Shown: in pieces, positions 18,431 through 31,234 of the stretch
How positions within the stretch are numbered: the first letter of the stretch is position 1
Layout: the number at the start of each line of letters is the position of its first letter
From: Polytrichum commune
Lineage: Eukaryota > Streptophyta > Polytrichopsida > Polytrichales > Polytrichaceae
NCBI GenBank assembly: GCA_950295325.1
Contig: OX485804.1
Span: 42,148,429 to 42,212,428, forward strand
Reading direction: 5' to 3'
DNA: 64,000 nt
Program-made: the position numbers and the translations under genes
The notes under the pieces: generated by a model
The model's input: the letters and a program-made list of their open reading frames with translations, nothing else
The model's database searches: none
Told to the model about the DNA's origin: nothing

Positions 18431-19930
18431 ATAATAACACAAAGGAGATGTGAGGACAATTTGAATTCGTTCTCCTGTCACCTACGCTAGTGTGGTCCAC
18501 CCCACTTGGCCTTCCTGGACGACGTGACAAACGCATGCACCAACATTCAACAAGTGGCATAAGAAGAAGAAGAAGAATAAGAAGGTGACACTCCTCATGT
18601 TGACACATGGCGCAATTTGAGGATGTGGGTTCACTTCTTTGACGGTTTGCATTAACGACAAATTTCGTGATATAAGGGAGAGAAATGCGACAGTAAGGAG
18701 TGAGATTTGTACCACAAACACCCGTTCCCTAGGGTTTCCGGATATGAGAAAATGTGTGACATTGTGGGGGGTTGATATTACGGAATTTAAGGTATATACG
18801 GTGACTAGTTGGACTCGGAAACACTACGATTTCATCGATTCCACCCCGAAATCTCCCCGGTCGTTGGTGTGAGAATCGGCCAACGGGGGGCGGACATGTG
18901 GCGAGCATTGAGGAGTGTGTCCATGGTACTTTTATGAACACGCTTTGTCTTGTGTGAGTGACATTAATTTGAGGACCTCCTCCGAACTTTAGGCGTCCAT
19001 TGACGACAGAGATTTGCAAGGACTCCTCCTCCTCTCATATCATCACCAGCAACAGCAGCTGCTCAGGTGGATCAGGTCAGAGCTTCATTACTAATGCAAG
19101 CAGTGCCATGCTCTTTCAAGGTTTGGGAAGTAGTGGAGCTAGATAGATATATCTATCTCTATGTGGCCGTGACCCTATGTTCGGGGAAAACCGACGGCTA
19201 GTTCATTATCAGCCGATGGATTTCCCCTCATGGCCGGTCCAAATTTCCAACCATCGGATGACAATCCGACTGTAATTTCAATCCTCCGGCAATTAACCGA
19301 TGGACCAGAAAATGTCCCGGAAATGTAGCCGATTCTTCTTGTGAGTTACTGGATTTCAGACTTGTGAGTTACTGAGTTTCGCTATTTGTATAGCAATCCA
19401 AAGGGCTATTTGTCTGGGGCATCTGATGATGCACTTAAGGAAGTACCCTAAACCTTAAACTTTTTGAATTATGCAACCTTTCCAAGATCAAATCCAATTG
19501 CTTCTATGAAGAATTGGGGGACCCTTGGCCTTCAAGCGGTGAAGGCATTGCTAGGTTCAATTCCTGCCAAGGATATTAACTCTTCAAATTTAAAGTTTTG
19601 AACAAGCCTTTTCTTTTCACTTATTCAAGATTTTGTACTAAGAAATGATTTCTAATAACTTCTCATACATTTTTTAAACAATTAGTGCCGATATGAATTC
19701 CATTTAATTGGATATTGGCCAATGAAAATATGAAAATATAGGCAATTGGCCGATTGATTTTACAAAAGACCGGCTCTTGCCGATGTAAATTGGGAAAAAT
19801 CCGACCCTTCGTAGCAACTACCGGCAATTAGCCACTAAGGCTTCAAAAACTTCCCGAACTCTGCCGTGACCGTATTTGGGTCTTAAAAAGGATTACATTT
19901 TCTTCGGACTCGCCCGCTTTCTTGGAGACT
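18430..19930. other. Unassigned DNA, partly GC-richer
   Basis: Region 18480-19130 is less AT-rich than its surroundings but has only short frames (74-96 codons) with no domain. Around 19160-19880 the words 'GGCCGTGACC'/'TGCCGTGACC' and 'GCCGAT' recur, and 'TTGTGAGTTACTG' is directly repeated (about 19338 and 19360), which suggests an old repeat of unknown type. Confidence 0.35.
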
Positions 19931-20310
19931 ATGGAAACGCAAGGAGGATGATTAGTACAAGCTCGTTAGCAAGTCCTAATTGAGGCCATAGCCACTTCCC
20001 CTCATGGTTTTTTTAAGCTCGTGTGAATATCTTTATTCGTTGTCGAGGTGGAGATTCTCGTGCTTATTAAATGGTCGTATACGTCCCCACTCCAATCATG
20101 TGGACTATTGAGCCTATAATTGTTAGTATACTTTGAGTACACAGTCAAATCTTCCAACACGTGTCTTTTTGGTACCTGTTCTTGGAGCCACATGGAATCA
20201 CGTGTCGCTCGAATATAGGTGTTCAATAACAAAAGTAACCGAATAAGGGTTGTATACCCCCAAGGGCATGGACGGTTCATTAGAAACCTAAAAGACATGT
20301 GTGGGCCACT
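19930..20310 (+). repeat. R1 repeat copy
   Basis: Aligned by eye with 27250-27600: 'GTTAGCAAGTCCTAATTGAG', 'GAGATTCTCGTGCTTATTAA', 'ACACGTGTCTTTTTGG', 'GAATAAGGGTTGTATACC'. Confidence 0.7.
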
Positions 20311-20448
20311 ATGGAATTGAACCCCTTTTGTACAAAAAGTTTATAGAGAAATGCAAATGTGTACGTACTAACGGTATGCTAGAAAATGGACTCTTGTATT
20401 TTATATTAAGCTTTTCAAATTCTTTGTGATAAATGCCTCCACTGCATG

Positions 20449-20476
20449 TACTATATATATATATATATATATATAT
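20449..20476. repeat. (TA)n microsatellite
   Basis: An uninterrupted run of about 14 TA units. Similar runs are at 35409-35432 and 41410-41432; they account for several open frames with Tyr-Ile repeats. Confidence 0.95.
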
Positions 20477-20479
20477 AAT

Positions 20480-21030
20480 CCACTTTCATTTTTCAATGAG
20501 AAAGTCGTTGAATTCTTTTTTTCATTCGTAGCACATAACTCAATGCTTGCATCAAACAAACAACGACAAGAGTACAATAACTTAGCCACAATTTGGAGAG
20601 CAAAACTCGAGGGAGCCCGCGAGTGCTTCAAGAGCCTCCAATTTATAAAATAACTAGAACCCAAATGCAAACCCTAACAAGAATGGACAAGGTAGTCATC
20701 GAGACGATTACCACATATGACAACATTGGATGAAGATGTGAACTGGATGAAACTAACACATCTAATGTCAACTTTTCCTCTAAACCTCATGGCCCCCTTT
20801 TGTACATCTACCTTTGCTTCAAAATTTTGGAAAGCCTTCTTAGTTGTACACACTAGAGGAAAATAATTCCTCTCCCTTATGTGCATAATATATGCCAATG
20901 CCTCAAATGATTCACCATCTTACACTCATGTTAGTTTGTACGTGGTATGAAGAGTCCGCCCCCGAAGTGTATACCTTATTATGGACTCTTTGAACTCCAC
21001 ATGCACTTTTGGATGGGATTAAAAATTGTT
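20480..21030. other. Unassigned AT-rich DNA
   Basis: No repeat ends or coding motifs recognised. Frames of 74-89 codons on both strands are uninformative. Confidence 0.35.
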
Positions 21031-21560
21031 TCACCCGGTTACCAATTGCAAATAATGAAGATTGTCGTTTCCCAGTTACTAAATTTGAGTTGAGATGCAA
21101 AAGTTATAAGAGATCAAAGTGAAGATAGATTCTTTCTCTTCAATTGGTCACATAGGCGCTCCCAATTGTGTTAACTACCAAACCTAGAATGATGTCTTTA
21201 TTTTGAGCACACGATCCATTCTCAACAAAACACATCTCTTTGGAGTTCATTTTGAATTGAAGTCATTGCCACATACCACTCAAATATAGATGACCGCATA
21301 AGACTGCACTAAATATTGTGTTTAGTGTCACCAATTTTGTTTATCTTGCTCAATATTAATTGTAAACCGCCCGTGTAGTGTTCACTAACACCAAATGTAA
21401 ACCTAACATTATTTCTCAATCCCTGTAAGATTTTTTTGGGCATGATAGATTTACAATGTTGCACTTACTCTCACAAACTAAGTGATCTTTCATCCAAATT
21501 TCAATCATATGTCAATTCATATGTGGCATGAAGAGTGCCTCCCCCTTGCTCCAACTACAA
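21030..21560. repeat. R1 fragment followed by R3 copy
   Basis: 21100-21295 keeps R1 landmarks ('CACATAGGCGCTCCCAATTG', 'GAGCACACGATCC', 'CACTCAAATATAG'). 21326-21500 is R3: 'TGCTCAATATTAATTGTAAA', 'TTGGGCATGATAGATTTACA', then 'CATCCAAATTTCAATCATA'. R3 is also at 23865-24065, 53180-53340 and, inverted, 49390-49620. Confidence 0.6.
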
Positions 21561-23855
21561 ATTTCATTTAATTGAGCTCTCAACCTTTCAAGTGTAAGAG
21601 CCCCTCCACTTAGGCGCCCTTTACACTAAGGAGGGTGGCCCTAATCTAAGCATTTCCAAACCCACAAAAAAATCATAATTGTTGGATCACATGGGGAATT
21701 GTCTCATCTAGTTCGCAATAGCAAATCACAAAGATTGTTGTTTTCATGTTTAACAATCAAATTTGCCAAATTCATAACAGGTCAAATGAACATCCAAGAG
21801 GTCCTGCCAATTGTGTTAGCAACTAAGTATAGTTAGTTAACCCTTAAAGGATCGGGGGTGTGTTGATAAAATATACATGACAATTTGTACAAACCCTCTA
21901 TATAAATTGGAAATTTAGTTTATTCAATCTACGATATTGAATGTATATTTAGAAATTCATATTAATAAGATGATGTGAATATAGAGTCATATGTGATAAC
22001 GTTTGTACACTTGGTATGTATTTTCATCTAGGTCATTTATACAAACTCAAATCTCCATATAGTGCATTTTACATATATGTATGCTATAAAGAATACATGT
22101 GATAAATAGGAATCAATTTGAATATGGTCATTTTTAACACTTGTAACTACACCTCGAGGCCCATAACAGGCCTTTCGGACCTTTGAGGGTTACTTTTTTA
22201 TGAGCACATACTCCAAAGTTATTTTTAGATATGCCTTTTGGTGTGCATTCTTAGCTACAAAGCTTGCCATATTCTAGTGAAATACATGCATCCAATTGAG
22301 TGGAGTGGCCACATAAGGCCCACACACCTTACACTAGGGAGGTTGAGAGCTCAAAGATTGTGAAGAAATTAGCATTCTTATCAGTAGGGGAGTCTCTTAC
22401 TCATGGTTGTTTACTTGATTTGACTTTAAGCTTGAGAATTTAACTTGGAAGCTTGAATGTTACACTCACATAGTAAGCCTACTCATTTAAGCGGTAGAGA
22501 AGAGGGAATTATCGCACATGAGCATACATCTCATCCACCCAACATAAAAACATAACCTCCTATAGCTTTATGCCCCTCCATATCAAATGACTTGCAACAC
22601 TAGACTAATTTAGGATCTTTAATATCAAATTTTGGTGTCAATTAAATTAAAATGGTAACATCTGGGCTGCATGTTTTTTCAAGGCTTAAACGTTCGAATG
22701 ATAGGTATGCTCGTTTGTGACCATTTGCATCCTCCTTAAGCAAGGACTTGGATTTCCAATTTGGGAGCTTGAACTTTATAGTGAACGCTTAGATGGATCC
22801 ATTTGAAATGTCTATGACAAACTCTTTGTCAAGTTGTTGAGCTACTCCATGGAGGTCTTTGGGAGTATCAAGAGTTCAACCTCTCATTTTTGTGGGCCCG
22901 TAGCCAATGGGCATCCAACATACTTTGGCTTATCATGAATTCCCCTTTGTTCAATGTCATTCACCCCTTCATATCTCACGTTGAGCATGGCCACTTTACA
23001 AATCCACACCTATTGACATCTTGAACATCGGTTAAGATCCGCATAATTCAAACCTTCACCTAGAACCAATACCTTGAAGGTTTATTACAAATTCATATGA
23101 TGTCAAAATATTGTATGTTAAGGTGAGTTGATATTCTCTTTCAATTGACAAGAAGACCCAACAACAATTTGATAATAATAATAAGAAGAAGAAGAAGAAG
23201 AATGTGTTAAATGTTTATAAGGACTAACATAGGTGTATTTATCTAAGAATATATAAATATATAAGTTTTGAGCATGAGACACGGCTACTAACACTAAATA
23301 TATAGTGAAACGGGCGTGAAGGCATATGAGTGCACCTTTCATATAAAAGCCCTGAAATGCCTGGTATGACTCTTGAATGTTATTATTTTTACTTTAATTG
23401 ACACTAAAATTAGGTTTAAAGGTCCCAAATTACTCTTGTCCAAGTCATTGGAGTTGAATCAAGCACAACCTATAAGGGTTGAGATGTAATGTTGGATCAA
23501 TAAGAGGTACGTCCATATGCAATAATTCCTCTATCTGATGACCCGGGCTCATGCGCAATGATAATAGTTTTTCCCATTTTTTGGTATACTAAAATATGTG
23601 AGCCTTATGTGGTCACTCTTCTTAATTGTTACAATGAGGTTGGACTGTGTGCTCAAACTACATACACTATCATGAGGTTCAATAGTGAACACAATTGTGA
23701 AGGCACGTGTACTAACCAATTAAACAAAAGTAACAATCATGATGAGTCATCACCATGATGAGACAATTTACAATGCAAATCAACCGGAGTGAAATGTGCA
23801 TGGAGTTGAAAGTGCCTAAAATGGGACACATGGCAAGCAAACTCAAGGAGGACAC
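21560..23855. other. Diverged repeat debris, no gene seen
   Basis: Long AT-rich tract with short phrases recalling R1 and R3 (for example 'GAGGTCCTGCCAATTGTGTT' near 21800) but too decayed to delimit. A short (GAA)n/(AAG)n run lies at about 23185-23202. No frame above 80 codons. Confidence 0.35.
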
Positions 23856-24070
23856 TACATATAGTATTTAGTGTTACCAATTCAATGTGTCTTTGCTCAA
23901 TAATAATTGGAAAATGCTTGTATAGTGTCACCAACACTAATGTAAACCGGGCATTATACATCAATCCTTTAAAAGAAATTTGGGCATGATAGATTCATAA
24001 CGGTGCAATTACTATCACTTACTAGGTGATTTTCCATCCATGACATTTTTTTAGTACATAGTTGTTAGGA
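23855..24070 (+). repeat. R3 repeat copy
   Basis: Shares 'TGCTCAATAATAATTGGAAA', 'TTGGGCATGATAGATTCATA' and 'CTTACTAGGTGATTTTCCAT' with the copies at 21326 and 53180. Confidence 0.6.
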
Positions 24071-24420
24071 TGCAAAATAGACCAAACTTTGTTTCAATAA
24101 TTGGCATTTGGATGAACTAGGAAAAACTTGGGATAACAATACTTGTAAACTTATTCATAAAATTCAATGTCATTAAACAAGCCACCATAGTGACATAAAA
24201 TACCATAATATGACACTAAATACACTAGTGTAGTTCTAACAATTTAACATCACAATTAGGAGAGAGGCATGTTTCACTTTGACCTCTTACTCACAACCTT
24301 TGCATGTCAACTCTAACATAACATTACTAAGACCATAGACTTTGTTGACTTTCAAATTTGAGGGTGCAAGTCTCGAGGAAGGCAATGATCGGGAAGATAC
24401 AAACCGCATTTTAACAAGGA

Positions 24421-25220
24421 CTTGGTTGATGATGGAGCATATCAAGTAAATAACATGTCAAGATGAAGCATATACCATATATGGAAGCCATAATTATCCA
24501 ACACGTGGTAGAGAGTTGACGAGTAGTACTGGGGAAAGGGAACCGACATGCTCTCAAACCCAAACCGAAACTAACCAAATATTTTAATCCCTCCACATTA
24601 TTCTAGAATCTTAACCATGGTCCACATAAGATCATGGAAAACAACATTGAACAATGAACGGGGAAGAAGTGACTGCTAGTTACAGGGACTTGGTTGATGA
24701 TGGAGCATATCAAGTAAGTAACATGTCAAGATTAAGCATATACAAGGTATGGAAGCCATAATTATTCGACATATGGTAGAGAGTTGACCAGTAGTACTAG
24801 GAAAGGGAACCGACATGCTCTCAAATCCAAACCGAAACTAACTAAAACATTTGGATCCCTCCACATTATTCTAGAATCTTAGCCATGGTCCACATAAGAT
24901 CATGAAAAACAACATTGAACAATGAACGGGGAAGAAACGATTGCTAGTTACAAGGACTTGGTTGATGATGGAGCATATCAAGTAAATAACACGTCAAGAT
25001 GAAGCATATACCAGGTATTGATGCCATAATTATTCGACATGTGGTAGATAGTTGACCGGTAGTACTAGGAAAGGGAACCGACATGCTCTCAAATCTAGAC
25101 CGAAACTAACCAAACATTTGGATCCCTCCACATTATTCTAGAATCTTAGCCATGGGCCACATAAGATCATGAAAACCAATACTGAACAGTGAATGGGGGA
25201 GAAGCGACTGCTAGTTACAA
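24421..25220 (+). repeat. Tandem array A: three 268-bp units
   Basis: Units begin at 24421, 24689 and 24957 with 'CTTGGTTGATGATGGAGCAT' and are about 95% alike by eye. Spacing is exactly 268 bp twice. Each unit ends with 'GACTGCTAGTTACA' or a near variant, which is also the edge of the R2 repeat, and the third unit runs straight into an R2 body (25221-25415). The array thus seems to be built from one side of an R2-bearing element. Confidence 0.95.
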
Positions 25221-25415
25221 TCAAACCGGTTGAGTTCGAGAAATAACCAGTGGAAGTTCGAGACTTTAGGAAAATTGCCGATCTTTTTTGAAGAATCCAT
25301 GGAATATATCTCATTTTCATAAAGAAAAACTGGAAGATCACAACACGTAACCAGTTGGACTTGGAAACACTAGGAATTTGACCGATTAGCCCAAACATCT
25401 CCCCGCACAGTAGCA
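25195..25415 (-). repeat. R2 repeat copy linking the two arrays
   Basis: One of the best-kept R2 copies; matches 13975-14180 directly and 34170-34345 as reverse complement. It starts inside the last unit of array A and ends with 'AAACATCTCCCC'. The minus-strand frame 25138-25614 (158 codons) lies across the array end, this repeat and the next segment, so I do not call it a gene. Confidence 0.75.
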
Positions 25416-25599
25416 TTGATGCCTTGATCACACCAAAATGAAAGTGCAATTTTTGTAGGTGAATTAGTCTCCCACAATGACTTTCACGGTGGGCCATCAC
25501 CATCCAAAATGTACGACAGTGCCGGGGATGGTCATAACATGCGCTCTGATGTCCAAGTTTAGATGCGTGTCGGACGCATGGGGCCCACCACCCAAAACT

Positions 25600-26668
25600 T
25601 GTTGGGTTGTCCACATGGCGCAGCTTCGCTATCCCATAGCTATTTTAAACCATGGGGGAGGTAGGACAACCCAACGAGCAGCAGTACATCACTTCAAAAA
25701 TGTTGAGCAAGCCGAGATGTTGGTGTGAATAAGTTGGCATCCGGCCGTGGTGGCATCCTCAACTATTTCACATCCGGAAGTTGACAAAAAGTTGGTGTGA
25801 TCGGGACATGAGGAAGTTTTGTCCACATAATGCAACTTCGCTCTCCCAGAGCGGTTTTTAACCGTTGGGGAGGTAAGGCAACCAGACGAGCAGCGGTACA
25901 TCACATCAAAAATGTTGAGCAAGCCGAGATGTTGGTGTGAATAGCTTGGCATCCGGCCGTGGTGACATCCCCAACTATTTCACATCCGGAAGTTGGCGGA
26001 AAGTTGGTGTGATCAGTTAATGAGGAAGGTTTGTCCATATGATGTAGATTCGTTGTCCCACAACGGTTTTTAACCGTTGGGGAGGTAAGACAACCAAACG
26101 AGCAACAGTTTATCACATCAAAAATGTTGAGCAAGCCGAGATGTTGGTGTGAATAGCTTGGCATCCGGCCGTGGTGACATCCTCAACTATTTTCACATCT
26201 GGAAGTTGACAAAAAGTTGGAGTGATAAGTTAATGAGGAAGGTTTGTCCATATGAACATATGTAGATTCGTTGTCCAACAACGGTTTTTAACCGTTGGGG
26301 AGGTAGGGCAGCCAAACGAGCAGCAGTTTATCACATCAAAAATGTTGAGCAAGCTGAGATGTTGGTGTGAATAGCTTGGCATCCAACCGCGGTGACATCC
26401 CCAACTATTTCACATCCGGAAGTTGACGGAAAGTTGGTGTGATCAGTTAATGAGGAAGTTTTGTCCATATGATGTAGATTCGTTGTCCAACAACGTTTTT
26501 TAACCATTGGGGAGGTAAGACAACCAAACGAGCAGCAGTTTATCACATCAAAAATGTTGAGCAAGCCGAGATGTTGGTGTGAATAGCTTGGCATCCGGCC
26601 GTGGTGACATCCCCAACTATTTCACATCCGGAAGTTGGCGGAAAGTTGGTGTGATGGGGCCACGAGGA
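25600..26668 (+). repeat. Tandem array B: five units of about 212 bp
   Basis: The marker 'AAAAATGTTGAGCAAG' begins at 25696, 25908, 26120, 26338 and 26550, giving steps of 212, 212, 218 and 212 bp; the 218-bp step has a small internal duplication of 'CATATG' near 26250. Units share 'ACCGTTGGGGAGGTA' and 'CACATCCGGAAGTTG'. The three parallel 87-codon minus-strand frames (25689-25952, 25901-26164, 26331-26594) are simply the same repeat read three times. Satellite-like; not obviously related in sequence to array A. Confidence 0.95.
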
Positions 26669-27230
26669 ATGTTATGGATTGGAATTTGGAAAGGACCGCC
26701 TTCATAAATTTACAGTCGTGATCCGATCCGATCCGCCTGCGTGGAAGGTCCTAATATAATGTCTGTGGGCTAGCTTGAAAGTGCAATTGACTTGAATTGA
26801 CTTGAGGCAACTTGAAGGAGGAGGTTCCAAAAACGTTCCCATCTAGCTACCAATCTTCTTCTATAACGTCAGTCGACAGCAATGCAATGGACAAGTCGAA
26901 GTCTCTCCACTCGTTGACCTGTTCTGAATGGATGAGCCTGACACTCGAAGCAAGCTGCTTATGATGATGATGATGATTTTGACTGGATGTTCATGAAGCA
27001 AAAAAAAGAAAAAAAGAAAGGAAAAAAACCCCATTGTACGTACCCGACATTATAAGTCGGGTACATAATCATATCATTTCAAGTTCAATCACCTCTCTCT
27101 CTCTCTCTATCTATATGCCGGGTAAAGTCACAGCCGGCTCTTAGACGGTGAACTTTGAGGTGGAATATTCTCGTTTGTAAGAGTGGTGGATCTTAAGCGG
27201 GTACTTTTTTTCTTTCCCTTCCGAATAGCC
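26669..27230. other. Unassigned DNA with short simple repeats
   Basis: Contains 'CCGATCCGATCCG' (26720s), a (GAT)n run near 26965, and (CT)n at about 27093-27107. No gene supported. Confidence 0.35.
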
Positions 27231-28220
27231 CACTTTTCATAGGATATGAAACACGCAGTTGGGACGAGATGGTTAGCGAATCCAAATCAGGGTTGTAGTC
27301 ACTTTCTTCAATCATTTATGGAGCTCGTGTGAATGTAATGTTCGTTATTAAAGGGAATATTCTTGTGATCGTTAAATGGTCATGTAGGCCCCCCCTCTCC
27401 CTTCCTTCCTCCCCAATTATGTTGACTATTGAGTTTAGAATGTTTTTTTTCGTATTTTGAGCACGCAATCCAAGTTTTGTCAAACACATGTCCTTTTGAA
27501 ACCATTCTTAGAGCCTCGCAAAACCATGTACCACAATATTGTAGGTATACTAATAACAAACAATAACCGACTAAGGGTTGTCTACCTTACCCCTTGTTGA
27601 TCCAACATAAATGCCTTGAAGTAGTATGCAACTTGGATATTATTGTTTTTGATTGATCTGACCATGGAATTACTTTTAAGGAGTTTGAATATGTCTAGTC
27701 CATGTCATCTGAGATGAATTGGCCACAAACCTAGAAGGGGGGTCAAGTTCTTAGAGGGACGAGAGGTACACTCGTATGCAGTGGTTCCCTTACCTTGTGG
27801 CTATCTTCTAGGATATGAAATATGCAATTCAGGTCAACAAAGTTTTAAACAGACATATTTAGCATCGCAATCGCTTCTCGTAGGATATGAAATCACGAAA
27901 TTAATGGAAAATGATTAGGGAATCCAGAATGTGCCCGCAACCATTTTCCTCATAATGTTTGGAGCTAAAATGAGTATTCCATTCATTATAAAAGTGAAGA
28001 TTCTCTCTCTTTCTTATTAAATGATTATATAGTCCCCCCCTAATTATGTTGAGTAGTGCACCTAATATGACGAAAAAATATCGAACACATAGTCCAATTT
28101 CTTTGGAACGTATGTCTTGTTGGTGTCCATTCTTAGATTTACAACCAACTACAGACCACTTGAATATAGGTTGTTTGTTCACAATGAGAAACCAAAGTAG
28201 GCCCAGTTATCTTGAAGGAT
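27230..28220 (+). repeat. Two adjacent R1 copies
   Basis: Copy one, about 27230-27600, and copy two, about 27840-28220, each start near the 'AGGATATGAAA' word, pass through 'TTAGCGAATCC' or 'TTAGGGAATCC', and end past a 'CATGTCCTTTTG' or 'TATGTCTTGTTGG' word. The 27600-27840 gap is unassigned. Confidence 0.65.
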
Positions 28221-31060
28221 TGATCCAAAGTTTGTATTGATTCAAAGCTATCGTCATGGTTGTCCTTAAAGTCTCATAAAAACTCATGGTTTGGTGGGGA
28301 GTTTTTGCCCCTTTTTTGACGATGTAGAGTGGTTAAAGATCGTCCAAGTGGGTGTTGAAAGCCCCATATAAATGGAGGAGAGGCTTTTGACTCTAGCCAA
28401 AAGACGGCTATATATGAAATAAAATCATGGCGAACTTTAGAAGGCACCTAGAACGAGGGATAAATGTTTTTTTTCAAGGTTTCGAGTCCTTGGGAGGGTT
28501 GTGAATTCTCATGCAAGGTTCCTCTTAGAAGTTGGTTTCAAGGTTGCCTAGTTTCAAGGATCCCCAAACTTTAATTATCTATAGTGGGTTCGTTTCTTCA
28601 TTGGACGAGGTTGTAGTGTGCTTCAAATGATATGAGAAACACTTCATAATGCAAAGAAATGACTACACACAAAGCTCCTAAAGTTTTGGAGGATTAAAGA
28701 GAAAGGCTTGGAAACGGAAGGCAACAAATGACAAGAACAAATGAGGACAAGTTTGGGTGAGTCGTCCCAAGGGTTCAAATCGCCTTTGACTTAAAAGGTT
28801 GATGATTTTTTTAATTAGTTTTATGAAAGCCATATGAATATTATTGCACAATATATGTATTTTGAGGGTTTTTTTTACTCTAATGATCCAACATGGCATA
28901 TTTACTATGATAATTTTTCAAGAGCTTACTATGTACATATTCTTAATTTAAGAATCATATTTGACACCTATACAAAGAGTTAATTTATTACCCCATGAGC
29001 GCATGTCCTAGGAGTGATTTACAAAAAGTACACCCCCAAGGTGTCAAAGAAGTTGAAAATTAGAGAGGAAACACAACATGAGAGATGGACAATGCCATAT
29101 TTTGATGCGAGGAATCTAGCAATATGTCTTTGCTTGACATTTATGTTGGGGTTTGGAGGTTGAAGCCTTGCAATTTCATGGCACTTGTATGTTGAAAGTA
29201 TAAGTTTCAACATCTACTTTTGGCAATACTAAAAACCAAAACTTGAAGCACCTTACGGCATATAAAATTTTAACCCCTAAATGTAGTCAAGACCATATGT
29301 AACCTCAAGTTTTATATAAGCTTTCATTTGAATAGTTGATATATGGAAAATGTCGAGAATTTTGGTCAAATTATATATGGTAATGAAATATCTTCTTGAG
29401 ACCAAAAAGAACAATTTAAAATAATAATAATAATAATAACGGTATAGGGAGATTTTTTTCTTTTTTCTTTTTATTTTTAACATGGGAAGGGGATGTATTG
29501 GCCTATGAAGTCATGTGCATGGATTGACACTAATCAGTTGGTTGGAAAACCAAGTGGTGATAAATCACCAAACCGATGGTAGTCTAGGCCATGCAATTTC
29601 TTCATGTCGCACCTATCATAACTTGGTGTCATACATGAGATTTCGACCATGCACGTTGAAATTGTGTATGGTAAAATTGATTGGCACTCAAAGAACATCC
29701 ACCGTTGTCAAATTCGTTTTTCAAAAAAAAAAATTTCAATGTCCATCCATTTAGTTGAAGTTTTGGGCTCATGGAAGGCAACATTTAGGGTTAGAGCATG
29801 GAAAGCATCAGCAAAAACGCATACGCAAGTGAATTGTTAGATTTTCTTTTTGCAATACAACGGCATTGAGATAATGGAGATATTTCCCCTAGGTTTTGTA
29901 TTCTTCATTAATTTGATCGGGAAGTCGTCACTCCCAAAAGTTGTTGCCAATGTTGTTGCCTTCATACCACCTCCTATAAAAAATTTGTAATGTACCGAAG
30001 TATAACATGTGAACTTGTGGCTATTACATATTACAAACAACTCAAACATGTATTGTTAGATTCCACTAACCATATGTCAATCACCTACAACAATTGGCTA
30101 AACCCAAGTCATTTAGTTCACCCATTATCACCACAAAATGTCCAAGTACATGAGGGGGTTTAATCACTAAGATCGAAATTGAAAATTTTGAAACCTACTC
30201 GTGTGTCTCGATATTGATCAATCATTCATCAATAGTTGTGAAGTATTTAGCAATTACTTTCATTATCAAATATCATGTGTGGACTATAAATTAAAATCTT
30301 GTTGTCAAGATGCATGTGCATCAGCCAACTTGTATGGTGCATTCACGAACAACCAAGGGGAGAAGTAAACAATCTCGTCCACCAAATAAGTGAAACTACT
30401 AGAGTTATCTATAAAGTCTCTCGAAGAGGGACGAAACCATGGTTTGATCCTTCTTCAAGAGAACTTTCTATTAAGAGCTCTTTAGCTCATTGTGTATCGG
30501 AGCATATTTTGAAGTTCAATGAAATTTTTGGGACCTCCTCTTTCCACCTTAGAATATTTGTGTGAAATTCAAGATGTAATAGGGTATGCGCATGGGATCT
30601 CATGCCCTTAATCCAGGACCGGCTTATGCAAGGCCAACTTGACCCACCCATCCTAGTAGGGCAACCTAGAAACCTGGCTTTTTATAATTTGACAACACTC
30701 TTTGTGTATGGTAATTTAAGCACTGAGAAAAATTGAGCGACTTTGTGTTAATTATCCTAGACCCAAGGCTTGGGGCTAAACCCACGGTTCCATTTTCTTT
30801 ACTTTTATGGATAACTCTATTTTATTGAAGCTTATATTCACTCTAAGGATCCATATGTATTAATATGAAAAAAATTCCACAACTTACAGTTACCAGGAAC
30901 AAAAAAAATTCTTGAACCTTTTTATGTGATGAATAAATAATTAAATAACCAATGTTGGGCAATATGACGTGAATTTGAGCCCTATGGCCCTACCTGCTCA
31001 TGAATCCTCTTGATGCACGATGGGGTTTCCTGCCTACCTTGCGGTGGGTGGGCTCTTGGC
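28220..31060. other. Unassigned AT-rich DNA
   Basis: No repeat boundary or coding domain can be defended. Simple repeats include (TAA)n at about 29420-29437. Frames of 60-88 codons are scattered; the minus-strand frame 29837-30049 contains a Gly-Gly-Gly-Met-Lys phrase but no context that would make it an exon. Confidence 0.35.
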
Positions 31061-31084
31061 TTCCTACCTACCTAGTTGGGCTAG

Positions 31085-31205
31085 TTTTTTCCATCCAGTA
31101 GAGAGAAGATTTCACAGCGAGAATCGAACAACCAACCACTCCATTCAGAAATGGGTACCTCTCCACTGTCACCCAGTAGTTTAGGGTCATCTTGGACCTT
31201 AAGTG
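31085..31205 (-). mobile_element. SINE family S1 copy, diverged
   Basis: On the minus strand the head reads 'GATGACCCTAAACTACTGGG', then the A-box-like 'TGACAGTGGAGAGG' and the B-box-like 'GTTGTTCGATTCTC', followed by 'GAAATCTTCTCTCTACTGGA'. This parallels 12590-12690. The 3' end is uncertain because the tail diverges after about 31085. Confidence 0.7.
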
Positions 31206-31234
31206 ATGAATGTAGTTAGTTTTTTGCTCTCACT

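Noticed and set aside
19060..19145. Possible microRNA precursor hairpin
   Set aside because: Only about 12 bp pair (with G-U pairs) between 'AGCTTCATTACT' and 'AGTAGTGGAGCT'; the rest does not fold into a plant-type duplex and no known miRNA is recognised.
25138..25614. 158-codon minus-strand open frame as a possible gene
   Set aside because: It crosses the end of array A, a dispersed R2 repeat and non-repeat DNA, has no domain and no splice context.
25689..26594. Three parallel 87-codon frames as a tandem gene family
   Set aside because: They are the same 212-bp satellite unit read three times; conservation is explained by the DNA repeat, and there is no codon-position pattern of change.
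24421..26668. CRISPR-like array
   Set aside because: Repeat units are 212-268 bp with no short repeat-spacer design, in a eukaryotic setting.
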